Below, piece by piece: positions 9,388 through 17,452 of a stretch of 60,573 bases of DNA. Source of the DNA: Actinomycetota bacterium (GTDB taxonomy: Bacteria > Actinomycetota > Humimicrobiia > Hakubellales > JAMDDV01); assembly GCA_023488455.1 (NCBI GenBank), contig JAMDDV010000035.1, forward strand, positions 1-60,573, in the 5' to 3' direction. How positions within the stretch are numbered: the first letter of the stretch is position 1; each line of letters begins with the position of its first letter. The notes under the pieces are model-generated. The model ran no database searches, was not told the origin of the DNA, and was given only the letters and a program-made list of their open reading frames with translations. Made by a program: the position numbers and the translations under genes.

Positions 9388-10536
9388 TTAATACACTCCA
9401 TATTTTTTAACAGCATCAAAGAGGGCAACTATATTTTCGGGAGGAACCCTGGGCTGGATGTTGTGTATTGGTCCAAAAACAAATCCTCCACCATCCTTAA
9501 AATCCTCAATCCTTTTTTTTGTTTCACTGATCACTTCTTCTGGGCTCCCTGTTTGCAGCACAACGGTATTACACGCACCTCCCCAAAAAGTCAAATATTT
9601 ACCAAAATCCCTCTTTAACTTTACACTATCCATATCACGTGCGTTAACCTGAACCGGATTTATTATCTCAATGCCGCACTCAATCAAATCCGGTATAAAT
9701 TCATATATCGATCCACATGAATGAATAAAAAAATGAGCTTTAGTCTTGCGTTTTATCTCTCGTACAAGTTCTGCATGCCTTGGCTTTACAACCTCACGAT
9801 AAAATTTTGGAGGATAAAGAGGTCCATCCTGGCCGCCCAGATCATCATTAAGCTCAACTACATCTATTAAGTCTCCAACGAGATCAAGAGCCAGTCTCCA
9901 ACTCTCAACCTGCCATTGTAAACATTGCTCCATCAGAGCATCAACAAGAAAGGGTTGTTCTGCTATGTCAATAAATGATTGTTCCAGTCCCCTTAACATA
10001 AAGTGAACTGTATTTAATCCGGAAGCAATCTGCAATGCAATTGCGCGTCCAGTTTTTTCTTGCTCTTCTTGAATCTGTTTCCTGATTCCACGAAGTCGCC
10101 CCGGGTCTTCGGGGTCAGGCCACTTTATCTTCTCTATCTTTTCTTTTGAAAGTTCCTTCATGGGATGCTCACAATAGTCGTAAAACATCCCATCGCTTGA
10201 CTTCCTGTACTTAACCCCCCACTCATCGTAAAAATAGTTGTCATTATCCTCAAACTTCAACTCCCATGAATCTGGCTTTCCCTGTCTAAAAGTCGCAACA
10301 TCTACATTAAATAGGGTAAGCACATCTTCATGTGGTTTTACTATGCCCTGAGCAAATTGGAGCATAAACGGCTTAATGTTATCTAAACACAATAATCTTC
10401 TTAACTTTGCATAACTATCAAAGTGTATAGAAATATCTTTTCCACCAAAATCTATCGGAACCCTATCCGGCTCCTCGTGTTTAATTGACTTTAAGACCCG
10501 CTCTCTGGACGATAGTGAAGATAGTTTATTTGCCAT
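9388..10536 (-). CDS. URO-D-family protein with methyltransferase-type Zn motif (MtaA-like)
   Basis: 382 residues. His272-Ser-Cys274 followed by Cys322 (GGACN) matches the HxC...C zinc pattern of MtaA/MtbA methylcobamide methyltransferases. The N-terminus (SRERVLKSIKHEEPDRVPIDFGG) is typical of this URO-D branch. Such enzymes move a methyl group from a methylated corrinoid protein to a thiol or to another acceptor. It is co-transcribed with the sugar importer at 10555-13830, and the same cluster encodes an MttB-like methyltransferase and a corrinoid protein. Those two plus this protein make a complete set. The acceptor (tetrahydrofolate, coenzyme M-like thiol or other) is unknown. It is clearly related to the protein at 45402. 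Confidence 0.85.
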   Translation of the reverse strand: MANKLSSLSSRERVLKSIKHEEPDRVPIDFGGKDISIHFDSYAKLRRLLCLDNIKPFMLQFAQGIVKPHEDVLTLFNVDVATFRQGKPDSWELKFEDNDNYFYDEWGVKYRKSSDGMFYDYCEHPMKELSKEKIEKIKWPDPEDPGRLRGIRKQIQEEQEKTGRAIALQIASGLNTVHFMLRGLEQSFIDIAEQPFLVDALMEQCLQWQVESWRLALDLVGDLIDVVELNDDLGGQDGPLYPPKFYREVVKPRHAELVREIKRKTKAHFFIHSCGSIYEFIPDLIECGIEIINPVQVNARDMDSVKLKRDFGKYLTFWGGACNTVVLQTGSPEEVISETKKRIEDFKDGGGFVFGPIHNIQPRVPPENIVALFDAVKKYGVY

Positions 10537-10554
10537 CTATACCCTTTTTCATAA

Positions 10555-11409
10555 TTATCCTTTTAAGGCACCAGCAGTAATACCCCTTATAAACCACTTC
10601 TGAAAGACCATGAAGATTATGATAACTGGTATCGTAGTTATCATAATCGATGCAGCATAGAGCCCGTATGGGATAATGAATCTTCCTCCACCGATCTTTG
10701 CTATTGCTGCTGGAATGGTTTGAAGCTCATCCTTGTGCAGGAAAACAAGCGCATATAAAAATTCGTTCCAAACTTCTAAGAATAAAAAGATAATACTCGT
10801 TGCTAGTGCAGGTTTGGATAAGGGCAATATAACCCGTAAAAAAATATTAAAGTCTGAAGCCCCGTCGATCTTTGCAGCTTCTTTCAGTTCCCTGGGTATT
10901 CCTTCAAAAAATCTCCTTAGTATCAGGGTGGATATTGGAATAGAAAAACTAATATACGGAAAGATAAGTGCCCAGTAGGTATTCAAAATTCCAAACTTTT
11001 TTAAAAGTAAAAAGAGCGGTATTAACAGCACCTGAACAGGTATCATAAAGCTGAGTAAAATTATCGTGAAGGACAACTCCTTGCCTCTAAAGCTGTAATT
11101 ACTGAACCCAAATGCGGACAGTGAGGATATAACAATTGATATAAGCAGAGACAGTGTCGTTACTATTATACTGTTTCTAAACATCTGTAAATAATTTAGA
11201 CCAAGCCATTTCTGTACGTAGGCAAACGATTCCACATAATTATTAACGGTAAAATGTTTTGGGATCAGGAAAGCATAAGCAGTAAAAACCTCATCTGGTG
11301 TTCTTAGGGAAAGTGATAGTATCCAGAGAATTGGGAAAAGCACGAAAATTATAATGAACACTACCATAATCCTCGTAAAGATATATCCAGAAACTGATAA
11401 TCTCTTCAA
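10555..11409 (-). CDS. Carbohydrate ABC transporter permease (MalG/UgpE-like)
   Basis: 284 residues with six predicted membrane helices and the permease EAA loop (EAAKIDGASDFNIFLRVILP) that docks the ATPase. It begins at a TTG at 11409 overlapping the stop of the partner permease by 4 bases. It is the second membrane subunit of the cluster 1 importer. No ABC ATPase is encoded nearby, so it probably shares an MsmK/MalK-type ATPase encoded elsewhere. Its C-terminus closely matches that of the partial permease at 1-131. Confidence 0.95.
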   Translation of the reverse strand: MKRLSVSGYIFTRIMVVFIIIFVLFPILWILSLSLRTPDEVFTAYAFLIPKHFTVNNYVESFAYVQKWLGLNYLQMFRNSIIVTTLSLLISIVISSLSAFGFSNYSFRGKELSFTIILLSFMIPVQVLLIPLFLLLKKFGILNTYWALIFPYISFSIPISTLILRRFFEGIPRELKEAAKIDGASDFNIFLRVILPLSKPALATSIIFLFLEVWNEFLYALVFLHKDELQTIPAAIAKIGGGRFIIPYGLYAASIMITTIPVIIIFMVFQKWFIRGITAGALKG

Positions 11410-12317
11410 ATCTGCTCCGTCTTTTTTGATACTCTGATTCTAACTATCGAAAATATAACTATTATTATCATTAAAATAGTAGCTACCGAAGCCGCATAAC
11501 CCATCCTATTTGGTCCTGATGGATCGAACGAGAAATAAAACATTAAGGTCGTAAGAACTTCAGAACTATGGGCAGGGCCACCCCTTGTTAATACCCAAAC
11601 CAGGTCAAAGACCCTAAACCCGCCAATAAAATTTAAAATCGCCGATAAACCTATTATCGGCTTGAGCTGCGGAATAACAACTTTAATTACAGCCTGGGGC
11701 AGTGAAGCACCGTCAATAAAAGCAGCCTCAACATGTTCATGCTCTATTGATTGAAGCGCAGCATAAAAAATTACAAGATTATAGCCGGTCCACTGCCAAA
11801 TATTTACAAAAGCTATAATCCAGATGGGTAGATATATATTTGATAACCACGGATATGCTAAATTACCAAAGCCAACTACCTGAAGGAACTGATTTATTAG
11901 CCCATCATAAACAAAGAATTTTTTCCATACTAAACCCACAATAACTGATGAGAGTATCCCGGGGAAAAAAATAATTGCCCTTATGATATTTGAATATTTA
12001 AAGTTACCAAAATATACAATAAGGGCGAATAACAATGCCAAAGCCAGTTGAAAGGTAATACCTGAAATAACAAAATATGCTGTATTTTTAAAGGCAACCC
12101 AGAAACTTTTATCTAACAAAAGATTTAAATAGTTCTTGATTCCAACAAATTGGTCAAATATTACTTTGCTGTATCCATTCCACTTGAAGAAACTTAAAGC
12201 AATGGTGAAAACAACTGGATAAAACATGAAAATCACAAAAACAATCAGTGCTGGAGCTATATATACATAAGGCTGAATATTTAATTTTGCATTACTTCCA
12301 CTTACTTGAATTCTCAA
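11406..12317 (-). CDS. Carbohydrate ABC transporter permease (MalF/UgpA-like)
   Basis: 303 residues, six membrane helices, EAA loop EAAFIDGASLPQAVIKVVIP. It pairs with the permease at 10555, overlapping it by 4 bases, to form the transmembrane channel. The start is TTG at 12317. It is separated from the binding-protein gene by 145 bases containing a strong hairpin (12368-12408). That arrangement usually yields more binding protein than permease. Confidence 0.95.
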   Translation of the reverse strand: MRIQVSGSNAKLNIQPYVYIAPALIVFVIFMFYPVVFTIALSFFKWNGYSKVIFDQFVGIKNYLNLLLDKSFWVAFKNTAYFVISGITFQLALALLFALIVYFGNFKYSNIIRAIIFFPGILSSVIVGLVWKKFFVYDGLINQFLQVVGFGNLAYPWLSNIYLPIWIIAFVNIWQWTGYNLVIFYAALQSIEHEHVEAAFIDGASLPQAVIKVVIPQLKPIIGLSAILNFIGGFRVFDLVWVLTRGGPAHSSEVLTTLMFYFSFDPSGPNRMGYAASVATILMIIIVIFSIVRIRVSKKTEQI

Positions 12318-12367
12318 AATCTTTTATTCCCAATTCATAGTCGAAACAACAATTGATATCTACATTT

Positions 12368-12408
12368 GTTATGGTGGCCCGAAGTTTTAAACTCCGGGCC
12401 ACCATAAC
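12368..12408 (-). promoter_or_regulatory. Strong hairpin between binding-protein and permease genes
   Basis: Arms GTTATGGTGGCCCG (12368-12381) and CGGGCCACCATAAC (12395-12408) are perfect reverse complements. Pairing continues inward after one mismatch. There is no clear U-run after it on the minus strand, so it is better read as a partial attenuator or a 3' stabiliser of the upstream binding-protein message than a full terminator. The same architecture recurs at 50122-50161. Confidence 0.75.
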
Positions 12409-12462
12409 GTTCCCTACATCGATACTTTTTAAATATTAAAGGATAAGATGCAGTAAATTAAG

Positions 12463-13830
12463 CTACTCACCAATCTTTTCCTTTGTCATCTCGTCTAACT
12501 GTTTCAATAAACCGTCTGTGGTCTCTTTGCCAAGAAGTATGTTAGTGATACCATCTCCTATGGCTTTCGTAAGGTCAGCATCTGGATTTATGTAAGGGCT
12601 ACCTTTTAGAACATCACTGGAAGCGTAAATTTCTAGCCCTTTTTGAAAAAGCGGTATATCGCTTTTTGCACCCTCAACTGAACCAGCAGGATGAATCAAG
12701 TTCGATATGAAGATTTGCGATGCTTCAGGACTTGAGAAAAATTTTATTACATCAATAGCTACTTCTTTATTTGGGGCATTCGCACCAACGGCATAAGAAA
12801 GACCTGTACCAACCAGATATATTGGTTTAGCATTTTCATTGATAACTGGGAACGGCATTATGCCAATATTATCAGAATCAAGGTCCTCTTTATTCATCGT
12901 TCCGATATACCAATCGCCTGCTTCCCAGAAACCCCACCCTTCTTTGCCGAGGAACTGGCCAATCGCATCAGAGTTATAATTTAGAGATAATACGTCCTTC
13001 TTCCAGATCCCAGCATCATACATTTTCTTAATAGCGTTTATAGCATTGGCAAAGATAGGATCTGTCCAGCTAGCTTTTCCATCAAGCACATCCTGTATCA
13101 AGTTCTTACCGCCAGTTTGCTGCTGAATATAGCAGTAAAAAGGCTCGTATAATAACCACTGATCTGCAAGGCCGGATATCAGAACTACCTTGTTGTCCTT
13201 GGCCAAAAGTGGAACCATGGAGATCAGATCTTCCAAAGTCTTCGGCTCAGTTAATCCATACTTAGAGCCAAAATCCTTATAGTAATATATGGCTTCAGCA
13301 AAAACATCTACAGGCACCTGGTATAATTCACCGTTGTACTTGTTCTCAGGTAGATCGACCGAAGGTCCCAACCACTTCTTCCACTCCTCATCACCCATTA
13401 CATTCGCATTGATGTTGACAAGGGTTCCACTTTTTGCCATTTCTATTAATTCGGCTCCTGGATACACCTCAAAAATATCCGGGGCTGTACCACCGGTCAG
13501 GGCTGTCTTGATCTGCTGCGTATATTCATCATAGGCCAATCCTTTATGTTCAAACTCAATGTTGAGTTCCGGATGGTTCTTCTTGTACAGATCCAGAATA
13601 TCCCCAATAGCTTTTAAGTAATTTTCTGCATTTTGCCAGTCCCACAATGTCAGTTTTATCGGTTCACCAGATGGCTGTTCAGTAGCTTCAGAGGTAGCTC
13701 CTTCCGCTTTTGTCTCTTCAGCACCTGTAGTTTCCTTTGGAGCTACACCAGCTGGTTTACATCCAAAAATCCCAAACAACACCAATAAAACCAAGGTCAT
13801 TGAAACGACAACGGAAAAAAGTTTTTTCAT
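12463..13830 (-). CDS. Extracellular solute-binding lipoprotein, sugar ABC importer
   Basis: 455 residues. A lipoprotein signal peptide ends in a lipobox at IFGC (Cys24). Next come a Thr/Glu/Ala-rich linker of about 30 residues and a type 1 binding-protein fold (KLTLWDWQNAENYLKAI, PDIFEVYPGAELIEMAKSG). It captures a sugar or related compound outside the membrane for the permeases at 10555 and 11406. Trp-rich and aromatic patches (WDWQ, GFWEAGDWY) fit carbohydrate binding. It is the first gene of a six-gene operon with a clear promoter upstream. The ligand cannot be inferred. Confidence 0.95.
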   Translation of the reverse strand: MKKLFSVVVSMTLVLLVLFGIFGCKPAGVAPKETTGAEETKAEGATSEATEQPSGEPIKLTLWDWQNAENYLKAIGDILDLYKKNHPELNIEFEHKGLAYDEYTQQIKTALTGGTAPDIFEVYPGAELIEMAKSGTLVNINANVMGDEEWKKWLGPSVDLPENKYNGELYQVPVDVFAEAIYYYKDFGSKYGLTEPKTLEDLISMVPLLAKDNKVVLISGLADQWLLYEPFYCYIQQQTGGKNLIQDVLDGKASWTDPIFANAINAIKKMYDAGIWKKDVLSLNYNSDAIGQFLGKEGWGFWEAGDWYIGTMNKEDLDSDNIGIMPFPVINENAKPIYLVGTGLSYAVGANAPNKEVAIDVIKFFSSPEASQIFISNLIHPAGSVEGAKSDIPLFQKGLEIYASSDVLKGSPYINPDADLTKAIGDGITNILLGKETTDGLLKQLDEMTKEKIGE

Positions 13831-13857
13831 TGTTTAACCCCCCTTTCAATTAAAAAA

Positions 13858-13873
13858 TGTGTACACTCGCACT
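13858..13873. promoter_or_regulatory. Candidate SorC-type operator, site 2
   Basis: TGTGTACACTCGCACT, sharing the pattern WGTGTA-N4-YGCACW with sites at 5903 and 15408. It lies directly downstream of the -10 box of the binding-protein promoter, a classical repressor position. Confidence 0.5.
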
Positions 13874-13877
13874 TTTT

Positions 13878-13905
13878 ATAATAACATTTCACCTTTTTAT
13901 GTCAA
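13878..13905 (-). promoter_or_regulatory. Promoter of the cluster 1 transport/catabolism operon
   Basis: Minus-strand TTGACA (complement of 13900-13905), 16-base spacer, TATTAT (complement of 13878-13883). It lies 48-75 bases upstream of the binding-protein ATG and its -35 box overlaps the last codons of the MttB-like gene. The operator-like site 13858-13873 covers the expected transcription start. Confidence 0.65.
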
Positions 13906-15309
13906 TATTGTATTACAACTTTTTAAAAATATGCTCTCAAGCTCATTAATCATATTTTCATTCAAAACCGGTATCAGACTATCCCCACAAGCTGTTAAGA
14001 CTTTGTCATGTGCAATCCTTACAATATCGGGTGAACCGAGCATCTCCCAACTTTCGCCAAAGTTTCTCTCAAGCAGATCAGAAATCATATGTTCACCCTT
14101 CAAGTGTTCGATCGTATGTCTCTCTGAAAGGTAGTCCGCTTTAAAAGAAAGCTTTTTTATGATATCAAATGCAAGTGTTTCATCTGAAACTCCCACGCTT
14201 TGTCTAATTCTTTTAACAATACCCACAATAAGATCATCTATAACCAGCTGTTCTAAACTCAAAGAATTATTTGCCTCAAGTGCCCCAAGACCAGAAATGA
14301 TTGAAGGAGACGACTCCATTATTTCAAGACATGACATGGTCTTTTCTATTGCACACTGTTCATCTGTAGTTTTTGAATCAGTCGTCAGTCCAATAATATC
14401 CACGGGCAACTTAATAATATCTGCAAGAAGTTTTGAATATTTTGAAGCAATTACAAATTCAGGGCTCCCTTGAAGTCCGGCTCCCGAATACATGTTAGCC
14501 GTAAATGGCCGCGGGGTATAAACAACTGGTGCACCGGCTGATGTTGCCTGAGCGAGTGCAACACCGGCCATTGTTTCTGCATGCTGAAGAGCAAGAGATC
14601 CTGCCAAAGTTACAGGGCTATTAATTCCCATAATGGGATTTGAAATTATAAATAGGGGGATTGAATGATTTGAACACTCTATCATGATTTTTATCTCGTT
14701 TGGTGAGTACTTAAGAGGAGTCGTTGATGCCACTACCACAGAAAAGATATGTTCTGAAGTTGATTTTCCATTAGTTGCGAGTAATTCCATATCAATCATG
14801 TACTGCAAGTTTAACTCTGTATACGGTTGAGCTAAAAAATGACCGTTATACTTTTTTAACAACTCCTTAAAAACAAAAATATCTCTCACCCTGGGATCAG
14901 AAATTGCCGGATAAACCATAGCTCCTAAAAAGTCCAGGTTTTTTAACCCTCCGCAAACCTTAAGGGCATTATCAAAATCTACTATATTCATGTCTCTTCT
15001 TTTGTTGGCTCCGAAATCCATAATCTTTATGGATCCTGTAGCAGTTCTGAAAAGAGGAGTGTTAGATTTATATTTAAAATCAATCTTACTGTCTGCAGCA
15101 GCAATGACACTAAACTCTGAAGGTGAGCTCGATATAATATTTTGGAGAACATCGCTATCAAATTTTACAATGCCAGATTTCATATCAGCATCGAAACCTG
15201 CCTCACCCAATATGTTAAGAGCTTTTGGTTCATTGAACCTTATCCCTATTTCTCTCAAAATGCGCAAAGAAGTCTCATGAATCCTCAAAACACTTTTATC
15301 CTCATTCAT
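13897..15309 (-). CDS. MttB-family (trimethylamine methyltransferase-like) corrinoid methyltransferase, non-pyrrolysine
   Basis: 470 residues, about the full family length with no in-frame amber codon, so this is a pyrrolysine-free member. N-terminal VLRIHETSLRILREIGIRFNEPKAL and the later QLVIDDLIVGIVKRI match the MttB superfamily. Characterised non-pyrrolysine members demethylate quaternary amines such as glycine betaine, proline betaine or carnitine and pass the methyl to a corrinoid protein. It is divergent from the corrinoid-protein gene at 15443. A sugar importer and sugar enzymes around it suggest the methylated substrate may be a conjugate or methylated polyol; that is inference. Confidence 0.9.
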   Translation of the reverse strand: MNEDKSVLRIHETSLRILREIGIRFNEPKALNILGEAGFDADMKSGIVKFDSDVLQNIISSSPSEFSVIAAADSKIDFKYKSNTPLFRTATGSIKIMDFGANKRRDMNIVDFDNALKVCGGLKNLDFLGAMVYPAISDPRVRDIFVFKELLKKYNGHFLAQPYTELNLQYMIDMELLATNGKSTSEHIFSVVVASTTPLKYSPNEIKIMIECSNHSIPLFIISNPIMGINSPVTLAGSLALQHAETMAGVALAQATSAGAPVVYTPRPFTANMYSGAGLQGSPEFVIASKYSKLLADIIKLPVDIIGLTTDSKTTDEQCAIEKTMSCLEIMESSPSIISGLGALEANNSLSLEQLVIDDLIVGIVKRIRQSVGVSDETLAFDIIKKLSFKADYLSERHTIEHLKGEHMISDLLERNFGESWEMLGSPDIVRIAHDKVLTACGDSLIPVLNENMINELESIFLKSCNTILT

Positions 15310-15391
15310 TTACGTTCTCTCCTGCATGATTTCTACTTAAAATCAATCCTTGCTTAATTAAAATTAGTTATTAACAAAATATATCAAATGA

Positions 15392-15397
15392 TATAAT
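15392..15397 (+). promoter_or_regulatory. -10 box of the corrinoid/regulator operon promoter
   Basis: TATAAT at 15392-15397, with TTAACA at 15371-15376 as a possible -35 (15-base spacing, short). The operator-like site begins 10 bases downstream, so it would cover the transcription start. Confidence 0.4.
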
Positions 15398-15407
15398 ATT
15401 TTAAAAG

Positions 15408-15423
15408 AGTGTAATAATGCACA
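15408..15423. promoter_or_regulatory. Candidate SorC-type operator, site 3
   Basis: AGTGTAATAATGCACA in the divergent region between the MttB-like and corrinoid-protein genes. It differs from site 1 at three of 16 positions. This operon itself encodes the SorC-type regulator, so the site would provide autoregulation. Confidence 0.5.
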
Positions 15424-15442
15424 TTTTTAAAGAGTGATTTTT

Positions 15443-16084
15443 TTGAATAATGGCTTGAAGCAGCAATTGGATAAGATAATTCGAAATGGAATGTTTGAGG
15501 ATGTTCAAGAAGTCCTGGGAAAAATGCTCCAATCTGGCATCAAGTCACTTGATATATCGAACTTTATGACTACTTCCATCCAAGCAGTTGGAGATCTCTT
15601 CGGTAAAAAGGAGATATTTTTACCCCAACTGATGCTGAGCGCTAGAACGGTGAAGATCGGGATGGAATCCTTAAAACCCTTTTTAAGGAAAAACGATATA
15701 AAATCAAAAATCGGTAAGATAATAATGGCAACAGTTGAAGGAGATCTTCATGAGATTGGAAAAAACTTAGTAATCCTTCTAAGCGAAGTAGAAGGGTTTG
15801 ATGTGATCGACCTCGGCGTCGACGTATCGATCAACACAATAGTTGAATCAGCAAAAGAAAACAAACCAGAAATTATCGGCCTTTCATCGCTTCTAACCAC
15901 GACTATGTCCAAACAAAAAGAGTGTGCAACTGCTTTAAGAAGAGAGGGAATCCTTGGAAAAAGCACTCTTTTTATCGGCGGAGCACCAGTGACAGAAGAT
16001 TGGGCTAATGAAATCGGTGCTAAATATGCACCTGACGCACAGGAGGCGGTTAAAAGATTTAAGCAAAATATAAAAAATTCTTAA
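15443..16084 (+). CDS. Corrinoid (B12-binding) methyl-carrier protein, MtbC/MttC-like
   Basis: About 213 residues. An N-terminal four-helix cap is followed by a cobalamin-binding Rossmann domain with the signature DLHEIGKNLV, whose His would ligate cobalt, then GLSSLLTTTM and GGAPVTEDWANEIGA. I favour TTG at 15443, which has GAGTGAT 6 bases upstream; a GTG at 15434 would place the start inside that site. It carries the methyl group between the MttB-like enzyme (divergent) and probably the Zn-motif URO-D protein at 9388. It is the first gene of an operon with the cupin, SorC regulator and DeoC-like protein. Confidence 0.95.
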   Translation: MNNGLKQQLDKIIRNGMFEDVQEVLGKMLQSGIKSLDISNFMTTSIQAVGDLFGKKEIFLPQLMLSARTVKIGMESLKPFLRKNDIKSKIGKIIMATVEGDLHEIGKNLVILLSEVEGFDVIDLGVDVSINTIVESAKENKPEIIGLSSLLTTTMSKQKECATALRREGILGKSTLFIGGAPVTEDWANEIGAKYAPDAQEAVKRFKQNIKNS

Positions 16085-16113
16085 CGATGAGAAATAGCCA
16101 CAGGAGGTCATGA

Positions 16114-16455
16114 ATGTTCTTTAAGAATTCTGATATTAAGTCCAGAGAAGTAGAAGGCGGAGCAATTCTAAAAACACTCGCCTACGGTGGAGGGCTCCTT
16201 TTATCAGAGGAGACAGCACCCAAAGGCTCATGTTCACCAATGCACAATCATCCAGAAGAGATGGTATGTTACTGCGTATATGGGAAAGTCCAGGAAACGA
16301 TTGGAGATGTGACAATGACGATGGAAGAGGGAGATTCATGGTATGTCCCTTCAAATGTAGTTCACGGCTGCATCAACCTGGAAGATTCAAAAGTGATATC
16401 AATATTCCATCCAATAAGATCAGAATATCTTAAATTTAGACTTAAAAAGAAGTAG
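16114..16455 (+). CDS. Small single-domain cupin protein
   Basis: 113 residues forming one cupin barrel. The metal motif is His44-x-His46 with Glu48/Glu49 (MHNHPEEM), and the second half carries the late histidine His84 (VVHGC). An AGGAGGT site 5 bases upstream decides the ATG at 16114. Small cupins act as sugar isomerases, lyases or ligand sensors. Its place between the corrinoid protein and the SorC regulator suggests an enzymatic step or effector handling in the cluster 1 pathway. No specific function can be assigned. Confidence 0.85.
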   Translation: MFFKNSDIKSREVEGGAILKTLAYGGGLLLSEETAPKGSCSPMHNHPEEMVCYCVYGKVQETIGDVTMTMEEGDSWYVPSNVVHGCINLEDSKVISIFHPIRSEYLKFRLKKK

Positions 16456-16485
16456 AATGCTTTTTTAATTCAATAAAAAGGAACG

Positions 16486-17436
16486 ATGGAAGAAGAACTT
16501 AAACTAACTATAAAAATATGTAAGCTCTTCTACAATGACGGGCTAAACTTAGGTGAAATATCCCAAAAGCTCAAAATTTCACGTTACAGAATAGCTAGAA
16601 ATATTGAGAAAGCCAAAAGGGATGGTGTGGTACGGATTGAAATATTCGAGCCCTATGAAACAATGACGGATCTCGAAAACGAATTTGAAAAAAAGTACAA
16701 ACTTAAAAGAGCGGTAATTGTGGAAAACAAGGGGCTTTCCAATTCGGAATTGAAATCAAAACTGGGTCAGGCAGGCGCAAATTTACTCAACGAAATCCTC
16801 GCTGATGGTGATGTTCTTGGAGTATCATGGGGGTCAACACTAAAGGAAGTTCTTGATGCTCTCCCGTTAAAAATCAACAAAAAGATAGAAGTCGTACAGA
16901 TGACTAGTGGCAGCGACCTTGTTTCCATTGATATGATATGTCACGACCTGACAAAACAGCTCGCTGATAGATTTGATACCAAACCGCACCTACTTTTTGC
17001 GCCAAACCTTGTCGATAGTGCAGAAGTTAGGAAATTAATAGTCTCAAACAGTTCAATATCGAAGACTTTTCAGTTATTCGATAGGATTACAATAGCCATC
17101 TTTGGGATAGGTCTGGTAAATTTTGAATTTTTAACTGATCTACTAAAGGCAGGAGAAATCACCACTGAAGATCTTGATATTCTGATAAGGAACAGCGCTG
17201 TGGGTGATATTTTTTCAAACTTCTATGATGTTAATGGAAAGCTTTGCGACAAAAAAATGGTGGAGAGGTTGGTCACTATTCCAATAGAAAAATTGAGGTC
17301 AATACCTTATGCAATCGGAGTAGCTGGAGGAACTGATAAGGCTGCTGCTATCCTCGGTGCGATAAGGAGCAAATATATTAACGTACTTGTAACTGACAAT
17401 ATCACAATCAGAGAAATTCAAAAGCTGGATATTTGA
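16486..17436 (+). CDS. SorC/DeoR-type sugar-binding transcriptional regulator
   Basis: 316 residues: an N-terminal winged helix (about 5-50, LGEISQKLKISRYRIARNIEKAK) and a C-terminal sugar-phosphate sensing domain (SWGSTLKEVLDAL; GVAGGTDKAAAILGAIRSKYINVLVTDN). Members are usually repressors released by a phosphorylated sugar. It is encoded in the cluster 1 operon downstream of the corrinoid protein. It is the obvious candidate to bind the three palindromic sites at 5903, 13858 and 15408. The likely inducer is the product of the FGGY kinase or a later intermediate. Confidence 0.92.
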   Translation: MEEELKLTIKICKLFYNDGLNLGEISQKLKISRYRIARNIEKAKRDGVVRIEIFEPYETMTDLENEFEKKYKLKRAVIVENKGLSNSELKSKLGQAGANLLNEILADGDVLGVSWGSTLKEVLDALPLKINKKIEVVQMTSGSDLVSIDMICHDLTKQLADRFDTKPHLLFAPNLVDSAEVRKLIVSNSSISKTFQLFDRITIAIFGIGLVNFEFLTDLLKAGEITTEDLDILIRNSAVGDIFSNFYDVNGKLCDKKMVERLVTIPIEKLRSIPYAIGVAGGTDKAAAILGAIRSKYINVLVTDNITIREIQKLDI

Positions 17437-17452
17437 TTAAAAAGGAGTAGCA

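Noticed and set aside
13289..13534. Open frame antisense to the sugar-binding protein
   Set aside because: Shadow of a well-supported gene, with no recognisable protein family or ribosome site; the same holds for all other internal opposite-strand frames.
13897..15309. Pyrrolysine-containing MttB
   Set aside because: The frame runs the full family length without an internal TAG, so it is a non-pyrrolysine member.
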